This document shows positions 1-8,322 of a stretch of DNA of 64,000 nt, piece by piece. The position numbers and the translations under genes were made by a program. Every line of letters begins with the position of its first letter. Position 1 is the stretch's first letter. The notes under the pieces are model-generated. The model was not told the DNA's origin. It ran no database searches and saw only the letters and a program-made list of their open reading frames with translations. This DNA is from Flavobacterium cyclinae (lineage in GTDB: Bacteria; Bacteroidota; Bacteroidia; Flavobacteriales; Flavobacteriaceae): NCBI RefSeq assembly GCF_021172145.1, contig NZ_CP089095.1, positions 496,001 through 560,000 on the forward strand, written 5' to 3'.

Positions 1-221
1 ACTTTGGCTAAAATTACAGAGTGTAAGAAAACGGCTGGTTGGGTTACTTTAGTTTCTTTTAATTCTTCAGCTGTTCCTTCGAACATGATATCGGTGATTC
101 TAAAACCTAAAATATCATTTGCTTTTTCGAATAATTCTTTAGCTAAAGGTGAGTTTTCATATAAATCTTTACCCATTCCTGTAAATTGAGCTCCTTGACC
201 TGGAAATACGTATGCTTTCAT
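1..221 (-). CDS. fabD: Malonyl-CoA:ACP transacylase, N-terminal part (runs off the window)
   Basis: This is the first 73 codons of a gene that continues beyond position 1. The protein starts MKAYVFPGQGAQFTGMGK, the classic N-terminus of FabD, with the FPGQGxQxxGMG motif, and continues through a region ending near FLHSVILAK. The family moves malonyl groups from CoA to acyl carrier protein in the cytoplasm for fatty-acid elongation. The ATG lies at 219-221. The catalytic GHSxGE serine is outside the window, so activity cannot be judged. The identification rests on the N-terminal motif only, which is very characteristic. Confidence 0.9.
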   Translation of the reverse strand, partial: MKAYVFPGQGAQFTGMGKDLYENSPLAKELFEKANDILGFRITDIMFEGTAEELKETKVTQPAVFLHSVILAK

Positions 222-228
222 AAATTTT

Positions 229-318
229 GTTTCAAGTTTAAAGTTTCAAGTTTTTCTTTAAAGGCAAAAATAACATTTTTTTTAACTGAACACTAATAAC
301 TGAACACTGAATACTAAT
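229..318. repeat. Intergenic short direct repeats
   Basis: The gap between fabD and the pirin gene holds two short direct repeats. GTTTCAAGTTT occurs twice near 229-253. AACTGAACACT occurs twice within 284-308 and is followed by a variant, GAATACTAAT. They form no stable hairpin. Similar phrase-like repeats occur in other gaps of this window (7488-7519 and 63235-63264). Function is unknown. Confidence 0.6.
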
Positions 319-1031
319 TATTGTTCCATAGGAACTTCCATTACTAAAAACTTAGAACTTGAATTCGCTTTGATTTCAATTTCATTCGTTTCCCAAATTC
401 CAGCAGCATCTCTTCTTTCAAGTTTTTCGCCGTTTATTTCAATTTCACCTTCAATATTCATGATGTAAAAACCATTTCCTTCTTTTTTAAGTGAAAGTTT
501 TTTTGAAAAATCAGCATCAAAATCACTTAAATAAAACCAAGCATCTTGATGAATCCAAACACCAGCATCGTCTGGATTTGGAGATAAAATTTGAGCAAAA
601 TCATTTTTTTGTAACGATTGGTCTAAGGTAATTTGTTGGTAACGAGGTTCCACATTTCTGAATTTTGGAAACAACCAAATTTGGAACAGTTTAGTATGTT
701 GGTCATGATTTGGATTGAATTCACTGTGTTGAATTCCGGTTCCAGCACTCATCACTTGAATGTCGCCACTTTTGATGATTGTGCCATTTCCCATACTGTC
801 TTTATGTGCTAAATCGCCTTCCAATGGAATCGTAATAATTTCCATATTGTCATGCGGATGTGTGCCAAAGCCCATTCCAGCAGCTATTGTGTCGTCATTC
901 AAAACGCGAAGCATTCCAAATTGAATTTTTTCTGGGTTGTACCAACTAGCGAAACTAAAACTATGGTAAGCATTTAACCAACCATGATTTGCATGACCTC
1001 TTTCATTTGCTTTATGTAGTATCGTTTTCAT
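318..1031 (-). CDS. Pirin family protein (cupin, YhhW-like)
   Basis: This is a 237-residue bicupin of normal pirin length. The N-terminal cupin holds the expected metal ligands: His58 and His60 in GTHPHDN, then His102 and Glu104 in GIQHSEFNP. Pirins of this type bind one iron or similar metal and some have quercetin 2,3-dioxygenase activity, so the true substrate here is unknown. No signal peptide is seen, so it is cytoplasmic. A Crp-like regulator is encoded 78 bases upstream on the same strand and may control it. The ATG at 1029-1031 begins MKTILHKANERGHANHGWL, a typical pirin start. Confidence 0.88.
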   Translation of the reverse strand: MKTILHKANERGHANHGWLNAYHSFSFASWYNPEKIQFGMLRVLNDDTIAAGMGFGTHPHDNMEIITIPLEGDLAHKDSMGNGTIIKSGDIQVMSAGTGIQHSEFNPNHDQHTKLFQIWLFPKFRNVEPRYQQITLDQSLQKNDFAQILSPNPDDAGVWIHQDAWFYLSDFDADFSKKLSLKKEGNGFYIMNIEGEIEINGEKLERRDAAGIWETNEIEIKANSSSKFLVMEVPMEQ

Positions 1032-1109
1032 TATGTATAAATTTAGTAATTATTATGATACAAATTTATAAACAGATGATTTAGAAAGCACTTAACCTAG
1101 ATTAAGAAA

Positions 1110-1685
1110 TTATTTCTTTAACAAACGCGCTTTCATCTTACTGAAAAATTCAGGAGTAACTCCAATATAAGAAGCAATTTGTTTTTGAGGAACTTTTTGA
1201 ATTAAAGTAGGATATTTTGAACAGAATTTTTCAAAACGTTCTTCTGCAGTTAGGCTCAAATTATCCATTAAACGCTCTTGATGAGCAACTAAAGAGTTTT
1301 CGGCTAAAATTCGAAAAAAGCGTTCTAGTTTTGGAATTTCATTGTAAAGAATTTGGTGGTTTTCTTTAGTGATGATAACTACTTCGGCATCTTCGATAAC
1401 TTCTATAAATAAGTTTCCTGGTTTTTCTGAAATGTAACTATACATGTCGCCAATCCACCAACCTTCGCAAGCAAAATGCAAAACGTGTTCTATTATATTG
1501 TCATTAATATTGAAACTTCGTATAATTCCAGAATTCACAAAATAGGTACAATTGGCTATTTCGCCAGCACTTAATAAGACAGTCTTAGCTTTGATTTTTT
1601 TTGTTGAAGTTTTTGATAAAAAAAAGTCACATTCCTTTTCAGTTAAAGAAACATGACTATTTATGTTTTCTAAAATAGATTTCAT
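1110..1685 (-). CDS. Crp/Fnr family transcriptional regulator
   Basis: The 191-residue protein has a cyclic-nucleotide-binding-like beta-barrel at about residues 20-115 and a C-terminal helix-turn-helix near 160-190 (KQIASYIGVTPEFFSKMKARL). The barrel lacks an obvious cAMP-binding RxS signature, so the ligand is unknown. Such short Crp-like proteins are common in Bacteroidota and often control a neighbour; the pirin gene just downstream is the natural candidate. On the minus strand a TACTTTTG box (plus 1691-1698) ends five bases before the ATG, so the transcript is probably leaderless or nearly so. Confidence 0.8.
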   Translation of the reverse strand: MKSILENINSHVSLTEKECDFFLSKTSTKKIKAKTVLLSAGEIANCTYFVNSGIIRSFNINDNIIEHVLHFACEGWWIGDMYSYISEKPGNLFIEVIEDAEVVIITKENHQILYNEIPKLERFFRILAENSLVAHQERLMDNLSLTAEERFEKFCSKYPTLIQKVPQKQIASYIGVTPEFFSKMKARLLKK

Positions 1686-1738
1686 ACTTTCAAAAGTACA
1701 AAACTATTTAATTAATATACGTTTTAAAAAGTAAATGT

Positions 1739-2014
1739 TTAGGCTTGATTCACTAATCTTCCCCAATTAAGTAAAATTCTAAATTCAGTTAATTCTCTTT
1801 TGATTTTAGATTTGTATTTTCTATTAATAGGTGTAGAAAATACATTGCCACTTTTAGTAATGATTTTTAAGTAGTACACTTTAAATAATAAAAAATAATC
1901 GTAAGTAACATAAATTTTGTCAATGTCTTTTACTTCAAATTTTACTAACTTATTGTTAGTTACTACTTTTACAGCTTCCTTTTCATTAAAATAAATTTCC
2001 ATAGTCAATTGCAT
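1739..2014 (-). CDS. Small protein of unknown function
   Basis: This encodes 91 residues, or 87 if translation starts at the second ATG (2000-2002, MEIYFNEKE). I do not recognise the family. The composition is basic and aromatic with alternating hydrophobic stretches (VTYDYFLLFKVYYLKIIT), which suggests a small mixed alpha/beta fold; no signal peptide or membrane helix is convincing. It lies 53 bases upstream of the Crp-like gene on the same strand. Coding status is likely but not certain. Confidence 0.5.
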   Translation of the reverse strand: MQLTMEIYFNEKEAVKVVTNNKLVKFEVKDIDKIYVTYDYFLLFKVYYLKIITKSGNVFSTPINRKYKSKIKRELTEFRILLNWGRLVNQA

Positions 2015-2264
2015 TTAGTTAATAATTGATTTAAAGGAATACATTAAAGAGGGGCAACAGTATGTAATCTCAAAGGATAATGGACAAAAAAATATGAGGC
2101 CATTATTGCAATGTAAAAGTATTTTAAAGAAAAAGGATTGTAATTATAATTACTTATAATTTAAAAATATTTATTACTGTTTTAATTTTTTAACAAAAAT
2201 ACTACACTTTTGTGTTTATAATAGATAGATTGTTGGTAATAATAAATTATTATAGCTTATTTAT

Positions 2265-2293
2265 TGAAAAAACCGATGCATTATACATCGGTT
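2265..2293 (-). terminator. Rho-independent terminator of the U32 gene
   Basis: An 8-bp perfect stem, AACCGATG (2271-2278) with CATCGGTT (2286-2293), encloses a 7-base loop. On the minus strand it is followed by a run of T (the A-run at 2265-2270). It sits just past the stop codon of the U32 gene. The gap upstream of it (2015-2264) shows nothing else I can support. Confidence 0.8.
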
Positions 2294-2299
2294 TATATA

Positions 2300-4171
2300 T
2301 TAATGAAAGTGATCTTCTTCAATTTCAAATTCGGCATCTTTTTCCCAAATTTCCATTTCACAAGGTTTACAATTGAATTTTAATTTGTATTCCAATTCGC
2401 CTTGTTTTAAAACTAAAGGTTCCTTTAGCTTTTTGTCCATGTTTTCTCTGTGGTATTTTGGGCAACGCTCTAATTCGTATTTGATGCAATATTTAGTAGT
2501 CATTACACGAGATTTTCCTGGATCCCATTGCAATTCGAATGCTTTTTCGATTTCGGTTACTCCATGACGTTCGTAGAATTTACGGGCTGTTTTATTGGCA
2601 ACATTGTACATGAAATCCAATTTTGTTTCTGGATATGGATGCGATGTTTTTACCAATTGGTGTTCTTTGCGAACATAATTTTTCAAACGAATTTCCGATA
2701 ATTGTTCGTAAACCGTTCTTCGCATTTCATTGATTTTTGAAATAGGTAAAAACCAATTTTCAGAGAATATAACCGAAATTTCATCAGCAGTATAAGGCGT
2801 AAATCCTGTTTTAGCCAATTGTGTTTTGATGTTTTCTTCAATGGATTCGTTGTTTTTAGTGCGTTCTTTAGAATGCTCTAATTTTACAACGCTCACATTT
2901 CCATCTTCATCGGTAGCAATTAATTCAAACCCAGTTTCGTTTTCAGTCATTAATAAAGTAGTGCTGATTTTTCTAACCGCACTGTCTTCGCGTTCTACTA
3001 ATTTAATGAAAGCCGCATCGTTATTTCGGTAAATGAAAGTGCCTTCTTTGATTTCTTTCAATACGTTTGGATATACGATTCCGTTTTCTACTTTGTTTAC
3101 GTAGATTCCCTCGGCTTCGTTATTGGCGTTGATGTAACACAATCCATCACCGTTGTTTAGCAATTCTCCGTTTTCAATCACATAAGAATTCCCAACAGTT
3201 TTTACCAATTTACCAATATATTGTCCCTTTGATTTTGGACTTTCCCAAGAACCAATGGCTTGATGTCTTTCATTTACGAAATAATCAGTATAACCTCGAT
3301 TGAAGGTTCTGTTTAAAGCCGCATCGAAAGTATAAGTACAACTTCCCGAAGAAGCTTTGGTATATTTATCGCTGTTTTTTTCTAAGAAATCATCCAATTT
3401 CTGACGTAAGTATGAAACGTTATTTTTCACATAGACGATATCTTTCAAACGCCCTTCAATTTTAAAAGAAACAATTCCAGCTTCAATTAAATTTGGAATT
3501 TGGTCGGTTACATCAAAATCTTTAATCGAAAGTAAATGACTATTTCTAATTAATGTATCGCCATTTCCATCAATCAAATTATAAGGTAAACGACAATTTT
3601 GTGCACAAGAACCACGGTTTGCCGAGCGCTCTCCATTCGCCACACTCATGTAACAATTCCCACTAAACGAAACACATAATGCACCTGTTACAAAGAACTC
3701 TAATTCCACGTCCTTTGCCTGACTAATTTCTTTGATTTGGTGTAAGTTTAATTCACGTGCCAAAACCACTCTTTGAATTCCGGCATCGGCTAAGAATTTA
3801 ATTTTATCGGCATCACGATTATTGGCTTGGGTACTTGCATGAAGTGCAATAGGAGGCAACTCCATTTCCATAATTGCCATGTCTTGAATGATTAAAGCAT
3901 CAACTCCAGCATCATATAATTTCCAGATCAATTGTCGACACGTTTCTAATTCATCATCGTATAAAATCGTGTTGATTACCACAAAAACTTGCACATTATA
4001 CAAGTGTGCATATTGCACAAGTGCTGCAACATCTTCAAGCGAATTATGAGCATTGGAACGCGCTCCAAATTGTGGTGCACCAATATAAACCGCATCGGCA
4101 CCAGCATTGATAGCAGCAATTCCGGTAAGTAAATCTTTTGCAGGAGCTAAAATTTCAATCTTCTTTTTCAT
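2300..4171 (-). CDS. Peptidase U32 family protein (RlhA/YdcP-like)
   Basis: The 623-residue protein opens with the U32 TIM-barrel start (KIEILAPAKDLLTGIAAINAG) and has GADAVYIGAPQFGARSNA and LALHASTQ-type motifs. The cysteine-rich U32 signature near residues 165-195 (GALCVSFSGNCYMS and RGSCAQNCRLPY) probably ligates a metal cluster. Length and the long C-terminal region match the RlhA/YdcP subgroup, which in E. coli is needed for hydroxylation of 23S rRNA C2501. The C-terminus carries further cysteines (TTKYCIKYELERCPKYH and FNCKPCEME). Despite the name, proteolysis is unproven for this subgroup. The RNA-modification role is inferred from the family only. Confidence 0.8.
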   Translation of the reverse strand: MKKKIEILAPAKDLLTGIAAINAGADAVYIGAPQFGARSNAHNSLEDVAALVQYAHLYNVQVFVVINTILYDDELETCRQLIWKLYDAGVDALIIQDMAIMEMELPPIALHASTQANNRDADKIKFLADAGIQRVVLARELNLHQIKEISQAKDVELEFFVTGALCVSFSGNCYMSVANGERSANRGSCAQNCRLPYNLIDGNGDTLIRNSHLLSIKDFDVTDQIPNLIEAGIVSFKIEGRLKDIVYVKNNVSYLRQKLDDFLEKNSDKYTKASSGSCTYTFDAALNRTFNRGYTDYFVNERHQAIGSWESPKSKGQYIGKLVKTVGNSYVIENGELLNNGDGLCYINANNEAEGIYVNKVENGIVYPNVLKEIKEGTFIYRNNDAAFIKLVEREDSAVRKISTTLLMTENETGFELIATDEDGNVSVVKLEHSKERTKNNESIEENIKTQLAKTGFTPYTADEISVIFSENWFLPISKINEMRRTVYEQLSEIRLKNYVRKEHQLVKTSHPYPETKLDFMYNVANKTARKFYERHGVTEIEKAFELQWDPGKSRVMTTKYCIKYELERCPKYHRENMDKKLKEPLVLKQGELEYKLKFNCKPCEMEIWEKDAEFEIEEDHFH

Positions 4172-4301
4172 TTCTAAATCTTTAATCTTTCGGGATTTGC
4201 CGAAAAAAAGTGTGCAAAGTTCTTATAAAAAATTGGAGATTTCTAATTCTAATTTGAATTTTTTTAGTTTCAGATTGAATTTAGCTAAGTAGAAAATAAA
4301 A

Positions 4302-4407
4302 AAAAGGTTCTCAAAAAAACGATTTTTGTCAAGCTGAACTTGTTTCAGCTTCTCAATTAGATTCCGAAACGAGTTCGGAATGACAAAGTGCATTTTGAGA
4401 ACCTTTT
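4302..4407. repeat. Composite palindromic (REP-like) element inside the aspC terminator
   Basis: An outer 15-bp inverted repeat, AAAAGGTTCTCAAAA (4302-4316) and TTTTGAGAACCTTTT (4393-4407), would be a normal terminator for the minus-strand aminotransferase gene if its arms were close together. Instead about 76 bases separate them. These hold two hairpins: AAGCTGAA-N5-TTCAGCTT (4331-4351) and ATTCCGAA-N5-TTCGGAAT (4361-4381), bounded by GTC and GAC. The inner part looks like a small dispersed palindromic repeat of the REP type sitting in the terminator loop. Its copy number elsewhere in the genome cannot be seen here. Confidence 0.7.
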
Positions 4408-4415
4408 ATTATAAT

Positions 4416-5600
4416 TTAAGAAACCGCTTCTTTGATTCTTCTCATTGCTTCTGTTAATAAAGCTTCGCTTGTTGCGTATGAGAAACGAATACAATTTGGA
4501 TTTCCAAAAGCGTCTCCTGTTACAGTTGCTACGTTTGCTTCAGCTAATAAGAACATAGAGAAATCGGTTGCGTCTTTGATTAATTGACCTTTTAAAGTTT
4601 TTCCGAAGAAAGAAGAAACATCAGGGAATACATAAAAAGCTCCTTCTGGAACATTCAATTTGAAACCTGGAATTTCGTTTACTAATCCCACAACTAAATC
4701 TCTACGATTTTTGAAAGCAGTAACCATTTCGTTTAAAACACTTGGATCCGCTTCAACAGCAGTAATCGTTGCTCTTTGTGCAATAGAATTTGCTCCCGAA
4801 GTAACTTGTCCTTGAATTTTTGTACACGCTTTTGCAATGAATTCTGGTGCTCCGATGTAACCAATTCTCCAACCTGTCATTGCGAATGCCTTTGCAACAC
4901 CGTTAACAGTAATCGTTCTTTCTAACATTCCTGGTATAGAACCAATACTGCAAAATGTACCTGAAAAGTTAATGTGTTCGTAGATTTCGTCAGAAACTAC
5001 ATATACGTGTGGATGTTTTTCTAAAACTTTGGACAAAGCCGTTAATTCTTCACGATTGTAAACCGAACCACTTGGGTTACAAGGCGAACTGAACCACATC
5101 ATTTTTGTTTTTGGTGTGATGGCTGCTTCTAATTGTTCTGGTGTAATTTTGAAATCACTTTCAACAGAAGTTGGAACTTCAACCGGAACTCCGCCAGAAA
5201 GTTTGATAATTTCGAAATACGAAACCCAATATGGAGCTGGTAGAATTACTTCATCACCATCATTCAACATTACTTGAGCAATGTTATATAACGATTGTTT
5301 TGCTCCTGTAGAAACTACAATTTGTGATGGTTTGTAGTCTAAATTATTATCTCTTTTGAATTTTTTGCAAATCGCTTCTTTCAATTCTAAGTAACCTTCT
5401 ACTGGAGTATACGTACTGTAATTTTCGTCGATAGCTTTTTTTGCAGCTTCTTTAATGAATTCAGGAGTGTTGAAATCTGGCTCTCCTAAACTAAGGCTAA
5501 TAATGTCTTTTCCTTGTGCTTTTAATTCTCTTGCCAAAGCCGCCATAGCTAAAGTTTGAGAAACGGCTAAGTTGTTGATTCTATCCGATAACGGGTTCAT
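4416..5600 (-). CDS. aspC: Pyridoxal-phosphate aminotransferase, aspartate aminotransferase type (class I, subgroup Ib)
   Basis: The 394-residue protein has all the fold-type I aminotransferase landmarks. These include Asn175 in SSPCNPSGSVY, Asp204 and Tyr207 in VVSDEIYEHI, the PLP lysine Lys237 in VNGVAKAFAMTGWRIGY, and a substrate-carboxylate arginine near the C-terminus (NCIRFSYA). This is the subgroup Ib arrangement (like Thermus AspAT), which transfers amino groups between aspartate or glutamate and 2-oxoacids; some members also accept prephenate. It is cytoplasmic and monocistronic, with its own terminator downstream. The exact substrate range is inferred. Confidence 0.88.
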   Translation of the reverse strand: MNPLSDRINNLAVSQTLAMAALARELKAQGKDIISLSLGEPDFNTPEFIKEAAKKAIDENYSTYTPVEGYLELKEAICKKFKRDNNLDYKPSQIVVSTGAKQSLYNIAQVMLNDGDEVILPAPYWVSYFEIIKLSGGVPVEVPTSVESDFKITPEQLEAAITPKTKMMWFSSPCNPSGSVYNREELTALSKVLEKHPHVYVVSDEIYEHINFSGTFCSIGSIPGMLERTITVNGVAKAFAMTGWRIGYIGAPEFIAKACTKIQGQVTSGANSIAQRATITAVEADPSVLNEMVTAFKNRRDLVVGLVNEIPGFKLNVPEGAFYVFPDVSSFFGKTLKGQLIKDATDFSMFLLAEANVATVTGDAFGNPNCIRFSYATSEALLTEAMRRIKEAVS

Positions 5601-5630
5601 TGTGTGTTAGTTATTATAGTTAATACAAAA

Positions 5631-5648
5631 GACGCGATTCCTCGCGTC
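5631..5648 (-). terminator. Probable terminator of the desaturase gene
   Basis: A GC-rich 7-bp hairpin, GACGCGA-N4-TCGCGTC, lies 10 bases past the desaturase stop codon. On the minus strand it is followed by TTTTGTATT, a short T-tract, so it is a moderate terminator candidate. Confidence 0.6.
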
Positions 5649-5657
5649 TCTTCTTTA

Positions 5658-6752
5658 TTATGCTAATTGTGGTTTTCTTCCTAATTCTCTCAAATGCTTG
5701 AAGTGAGAAGCTATTGCCGCTCGAGTCGTTTTGAACTCATGATACGGTAAGTTACATTCTGCTGCTGTTTGTTTTACAATTTCAGCAATTTTATTGTAGT
5801 GAATGTGACTGATATTTGGGAAAATATGGTGTTCAATTTGGTGATTTAAACCCCCAGTATAATAATTTACAATCCAGTTTTTTGGTGCAAAGTTAGCTGT
5901 TGTAAATAATTGGTGAATCGCCCAAGTATTTTCAATTTCCCCGTTTTCATCTGGCATTGGATTTATAGTATCCTCTACAACGTGAGCTAATTGGAATACA
6001 ACACTCAAAATTAATCCGGCAGTGTAGTGCATCACAACGAAACCTAAAAGTACTTTCCACCATGTAACACCAACGATTATTGGTAAAACAATCCAAATAG
6101 AAAAGTAAATGGCTTTCGTAATGATAAGTGTAGTCCATTGGAAAGCTGGACTTTTTGCTTCTCCATACGATAATTTTCTTTTTAAGTAACGTTTCATCTG
6201 TAAGAAGTCAGTAGTGATTGCCCAGTTGAAGGTTAATAATCCGTATAAGAAAACAGAATAATAATGTTGAAATCTGTGGTGACTGTACCATTTGGCTGTT
6301 TTGGAAAAACGTAAAATTCTTCCCGCTTCTAAATCTTCATCGTGACCAATAATGTTGGTATATGTATGGTGTAAAACATTATGTTGTACTTGCCAGTTGT
6401 AAACATTTCCGGCTAAGATGTAGATACTTCCGCCCATTAATTTGTTTACCCAAGACTTGGTTGAGTAAGCGCCGTGATTACCATCGTGCATTACGTTCAT
6501 TCCAACACCTGCCATTCCAACACCAATTACTACGTTTAATAATAAATATACCCAAAACGGCATATCCATAGCTAACAAGAAGAAATAAGGTGTTAAGAAA
6601 AGACCGAACATTACAATTGTTTTTAAGTGTAATTTCCAGTTTCCAGTTTTGTTAATTTTGTTTTCTTTGAAATAGTCGTTTACTCGTTTATTTAAAGTTC
6701 TGAAAAATTTCAGATTGTCCTCTTTTGAGAAAATCGGAGTTGTGGTATTCAT
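5658..6752 (-). CDS. Membrane fatty-acid desaturase
   Basis: The protein has 364 residues from the ATG at 6750-6752; an in-frame TTG at 6767 would add five residues but lies at the expected transcription start. It is an integral di-iron desaturase with the three histidine boxes HDGNH (89-93), HNVLHH (124-129) and HQIEHH (304-309). The third box has the Q-x-x-HH form of acyl-lipid or front-end (linoleoyl-CoA-like) desaturases. Four hydrophobic segments flank the boxes. It would add double bonds to membrane acyl chains, for example in cold adaptation. A TATCTTTG box on the minus strand (plus 6775-6782) probably drives it, divergent from rsmG. Confidence 0.88.
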   Translation of the reverse strand: MNTTTPIFSKEDNLKFFRTLNKRVNDYFKENKINKTGNWKLHLKTIVMFGLFLTPYFFLLAMDMPFWVYLLLNVVIGVGMAGVGMNVMHDGNHGAYSTKSWVNKLMGGSIYILAGNVYNWQVQHNVLHHTYTNIIGHDEDLEAGRILRFSKTAKWYSHHRFQHYYSVFLYGLLTFNWAITTDFLQMKRYLKRKLSYGEAKSPAFQWTTLIITKAIYFSIWIVLPIIVGVTWWKVLLGFVVMHYTAGLILSVVFQLAHVVEDTINPMPDENGEIENTWAIHQLFTTANFAPKNWIVNYYTGGLNHQIEHHIFPNISHIHYNKIAEIVKQTAAECNLPYHEFKTTRAAIASHFKHLRELGRKPQLA

Positions 6753-6837
6753 ATTTTTTGTATTCAATTTTCGTCAAAGATAATTATTATAATTTTTTCA
6801 TTTATGATAATCATCATTTTTTATTCACTAAAAAGCG

Positions 6838-6845
6838 TATTTTTG
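6838..6845 (+). promoter_or_regulatory. Putative -7 box of rsmG
   Basis: TATTTTTG matches the Bacteroidota TAnnTTTG -7 consensus and lies 15 bases before the rsmG ATG. I see no clear upstream TTTG, so this is a weak call. Confidence 0.4.
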
Positions 6846-6860
6846 TGTAAAATTTAACGA

Positions 6861-7490
6861 ATGGAAGAAATTTTAAAGCAATTTCCTGATTTGTCTGAAA
6901 ATCAAATATTTCAGTTTCAAAAATTGCAAGATTTATACGAAGATTGGAATGCCAAAATTAATGTAATTTCACGAAAAGATATTGACGAATTATATACACG
7001 TCACGTTTTGCATTCGTTAGGGATTGCAAAAATTATGGAATTCCGTCCAGGTTCTAAAATTATGGATGTGGGAACAGGTGGTGGTTTTCCTGGAATTCCA
7101 TTGGCAATTTTATTTCCAGAAGTTGATTTTTATTTGATTGATGTTATTGCGAAAAAAATCCGTGTAGTGAATGAAGTAGCCGCAGGTTTAGGATTAAAAA
7201 ACGTAAAAGCCGAACAAAAACGTGCCGAATTAGTGAAACAAGAATTTGATTTCATTGTAAGTCGTGCCGTAACCAATATGCCTGATTTTGTTAAATGGGT
7301 TGATGATAAAGTAACTAAAAAGCAAAATCACGAATTAGCTAACGGAATTTTATATTTAAAAGGCGGCGATTTAACCGAAGAATTGGCAGCTTTTCCAAAA
7401 GCAACTCAATACAATTTATCCGATTTCTTTTCAGATGAGTTTTTTGAGACTAAAAAAGTGGTGCATTTGCCGTTGAAGTATAAAAAATAG
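6861..7490 (+). CDS. rsmG: 16S rRNA (guanine527-N7)-methyltransferase
   Basis: This 209-residue Rossmann-fold methyltransferase has the GidB/RsmG signature: NVISRKDIDELYTRHVLHS near residue 35, the SAM-binding loop DVGTGGGFPGIPLAILFPE near 70, and IVSRAV near 130. The family methylates N7 of G527 in 16S rRNA, and loss of function gives low-level streptomycin resistance in other bacteria. Length is normal. It stands alone on the plus strand between two minus-strand genes and ends in a TAG that begins a short direct repeat. Confidence 0.95.
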   Translation: MEEILKQFPDLSENQIFQFQKLQDLYEDWNAKINVISRKDIDELYTRHVLHSLGIAKIMEFRPGSKIMDVGTGGGFPGIPLAILFPEVDFYLIDVIAKKIRVVNEVAAGLGLKNVKAEQKRAELVKQEFDFIVSRAVTNMPDFVKWVDDKVTKKQNHELANGILYLKGGDLTEELAAFPKATQYNLSDFFSDEFFETKKVVHLPLKYKK

Positions 7491-7519
7491 TGATTAGTGA
7501 AAATTAATTAGTGATTAGT
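7488..7519. repeat. Direct repeat of TAGTGATTAGT
   Basis: TAGTGATTAGT occurs exactly at 7488-7498 and again at 7509-7519, starting on the rsmG stop codon and ending before the terminator. It resembles the other phrase-like repeats in gaps of this window. Confidence 0.65.
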
Positions 7520-7527
7520 TATAAATA

Positions 7528-7561
7528 AAATCCCCGATTTTCATTTGAAAATCGGGGATTT
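7528..7561. terminator. Bidirectional terminator between rsmG and the EEP gene
   Basis: A perfect 15-bp stem, AAATCCCCGATTTTC (7528-7542) with GAAAATCGGGGATTT (7547-7561), encloses a 4-base loop. A/T runs on both arms serve the two convergent genes. Confidence 0.85.
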
Positions 7562-7570
7562 AAATTTTAA

Positions 7571-8275
7571 TTAAAATTCGCAATATATAGGCATGTGGTC
7601 ACTAATAGTAAGCCATTTATTTGCTTTGCCAATTTCAATTTTTTTTATTTTATCATAGAAATGATGTGTTCCAAAAATATAGTCAATATGATATGGTCTA
7701 GTTGTTTTTCTTTGAAAATATAAAGTTGGATTTGTTTCTTTTCCTTGTTGTTCTCCTGTAAATTTGTGATAAAAACTTTCAATTCCAATTTCATTTAATT
7801 CGTTAACTACATCTGAATGATTCCACCATCTGTCCCATTCATCCCAAATTACACTACTATTAAAATCTCCAGCAATTATTGTTTTATTTAATTTATCTTT
7901 ATTAACTTGGATGTATTTCCATAACTGACCAATATATCCAAAATTGGGTGAGTTATTTTTATGAGTCCATACTCCTAAAATGACAAAATCGTTGTTTATT
8001 TTACAAGGTAAAAAATGCTTTACGGTATGATCCTTAAATTTATTAGACCAATTTAATTTTTCTAATTCAATATCAGGACTTGCAAAAATTCCGATTCCTT
8101 TGTTTTTGGTGTCTCCAATCCAAACATAATTCTTGGCCCATTCTTGATAGTTTTTATGATTGGTCTCTGCTGGATCTTCACATTCTTGGATAATATACAA
8201 ATCTGCCTTAAAGTTTAAGATATTTTCAAACTTATTTCTAAACGCACCATTGCAGTTCCAAGTTACAATTCTCAA
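7571..8275 (-). CDS. Endonuclease/exonuclease/phosphatase (EEP) family protein
   Basis: This 234-residue protein has the EEP core motifs: MRIVTWNCNGAFRNKF at the start (Asn metal site), IIQECEDP (catalytic Glu), IIAGDFNSSVIWDEW (GDFN) and LTISDHMPIYCEF (SDH) at the end. Its substrate may be DNA (exonuclease III-like) or a phosphoester, and the sequence does not decide. There is no signal peptide, so it is cytoplasmic. The start codon is TTG (8273-8275); an in-frame stop lies three codons upstream, so no earlier ATG is possible and the first beta strand needs this start. Confidence 0.8.
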   Translation of the reverse strand: MRIVTWNCNGAFRNKFENILNFKADLYIIQECEDPAETNHKNYQEWAKNYVWIGDTKNKGIGIFASPDIELEKLNWSNKFKDHTVKHFLPCKINNDFVILGVWTHKNNSPNFGYIGQLWKYIQVNKDKLNKTIIAGDFNSSVIWDEWDRWWNHSDVVNELNEIGIESFYHKFTGEQQGKETNPTLYFQRKTTRPYHIDYIFGTHHFYDKIKKIEIGKANKWLTISDHMPIYCEF

Positions 8276-8322
8276 ATTTATTCAAATAAAAATTAAACAA
8301 TTTACAAATTTCCAATCAAGAA

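Noticed and set aside
2015..2264. Possible small RNA in the 250-base gap upstream of the 91-codon gene
   Set aside because: The gap is AT-rich without stable stems, apart from the terminator at its end, or a convincing promoter.
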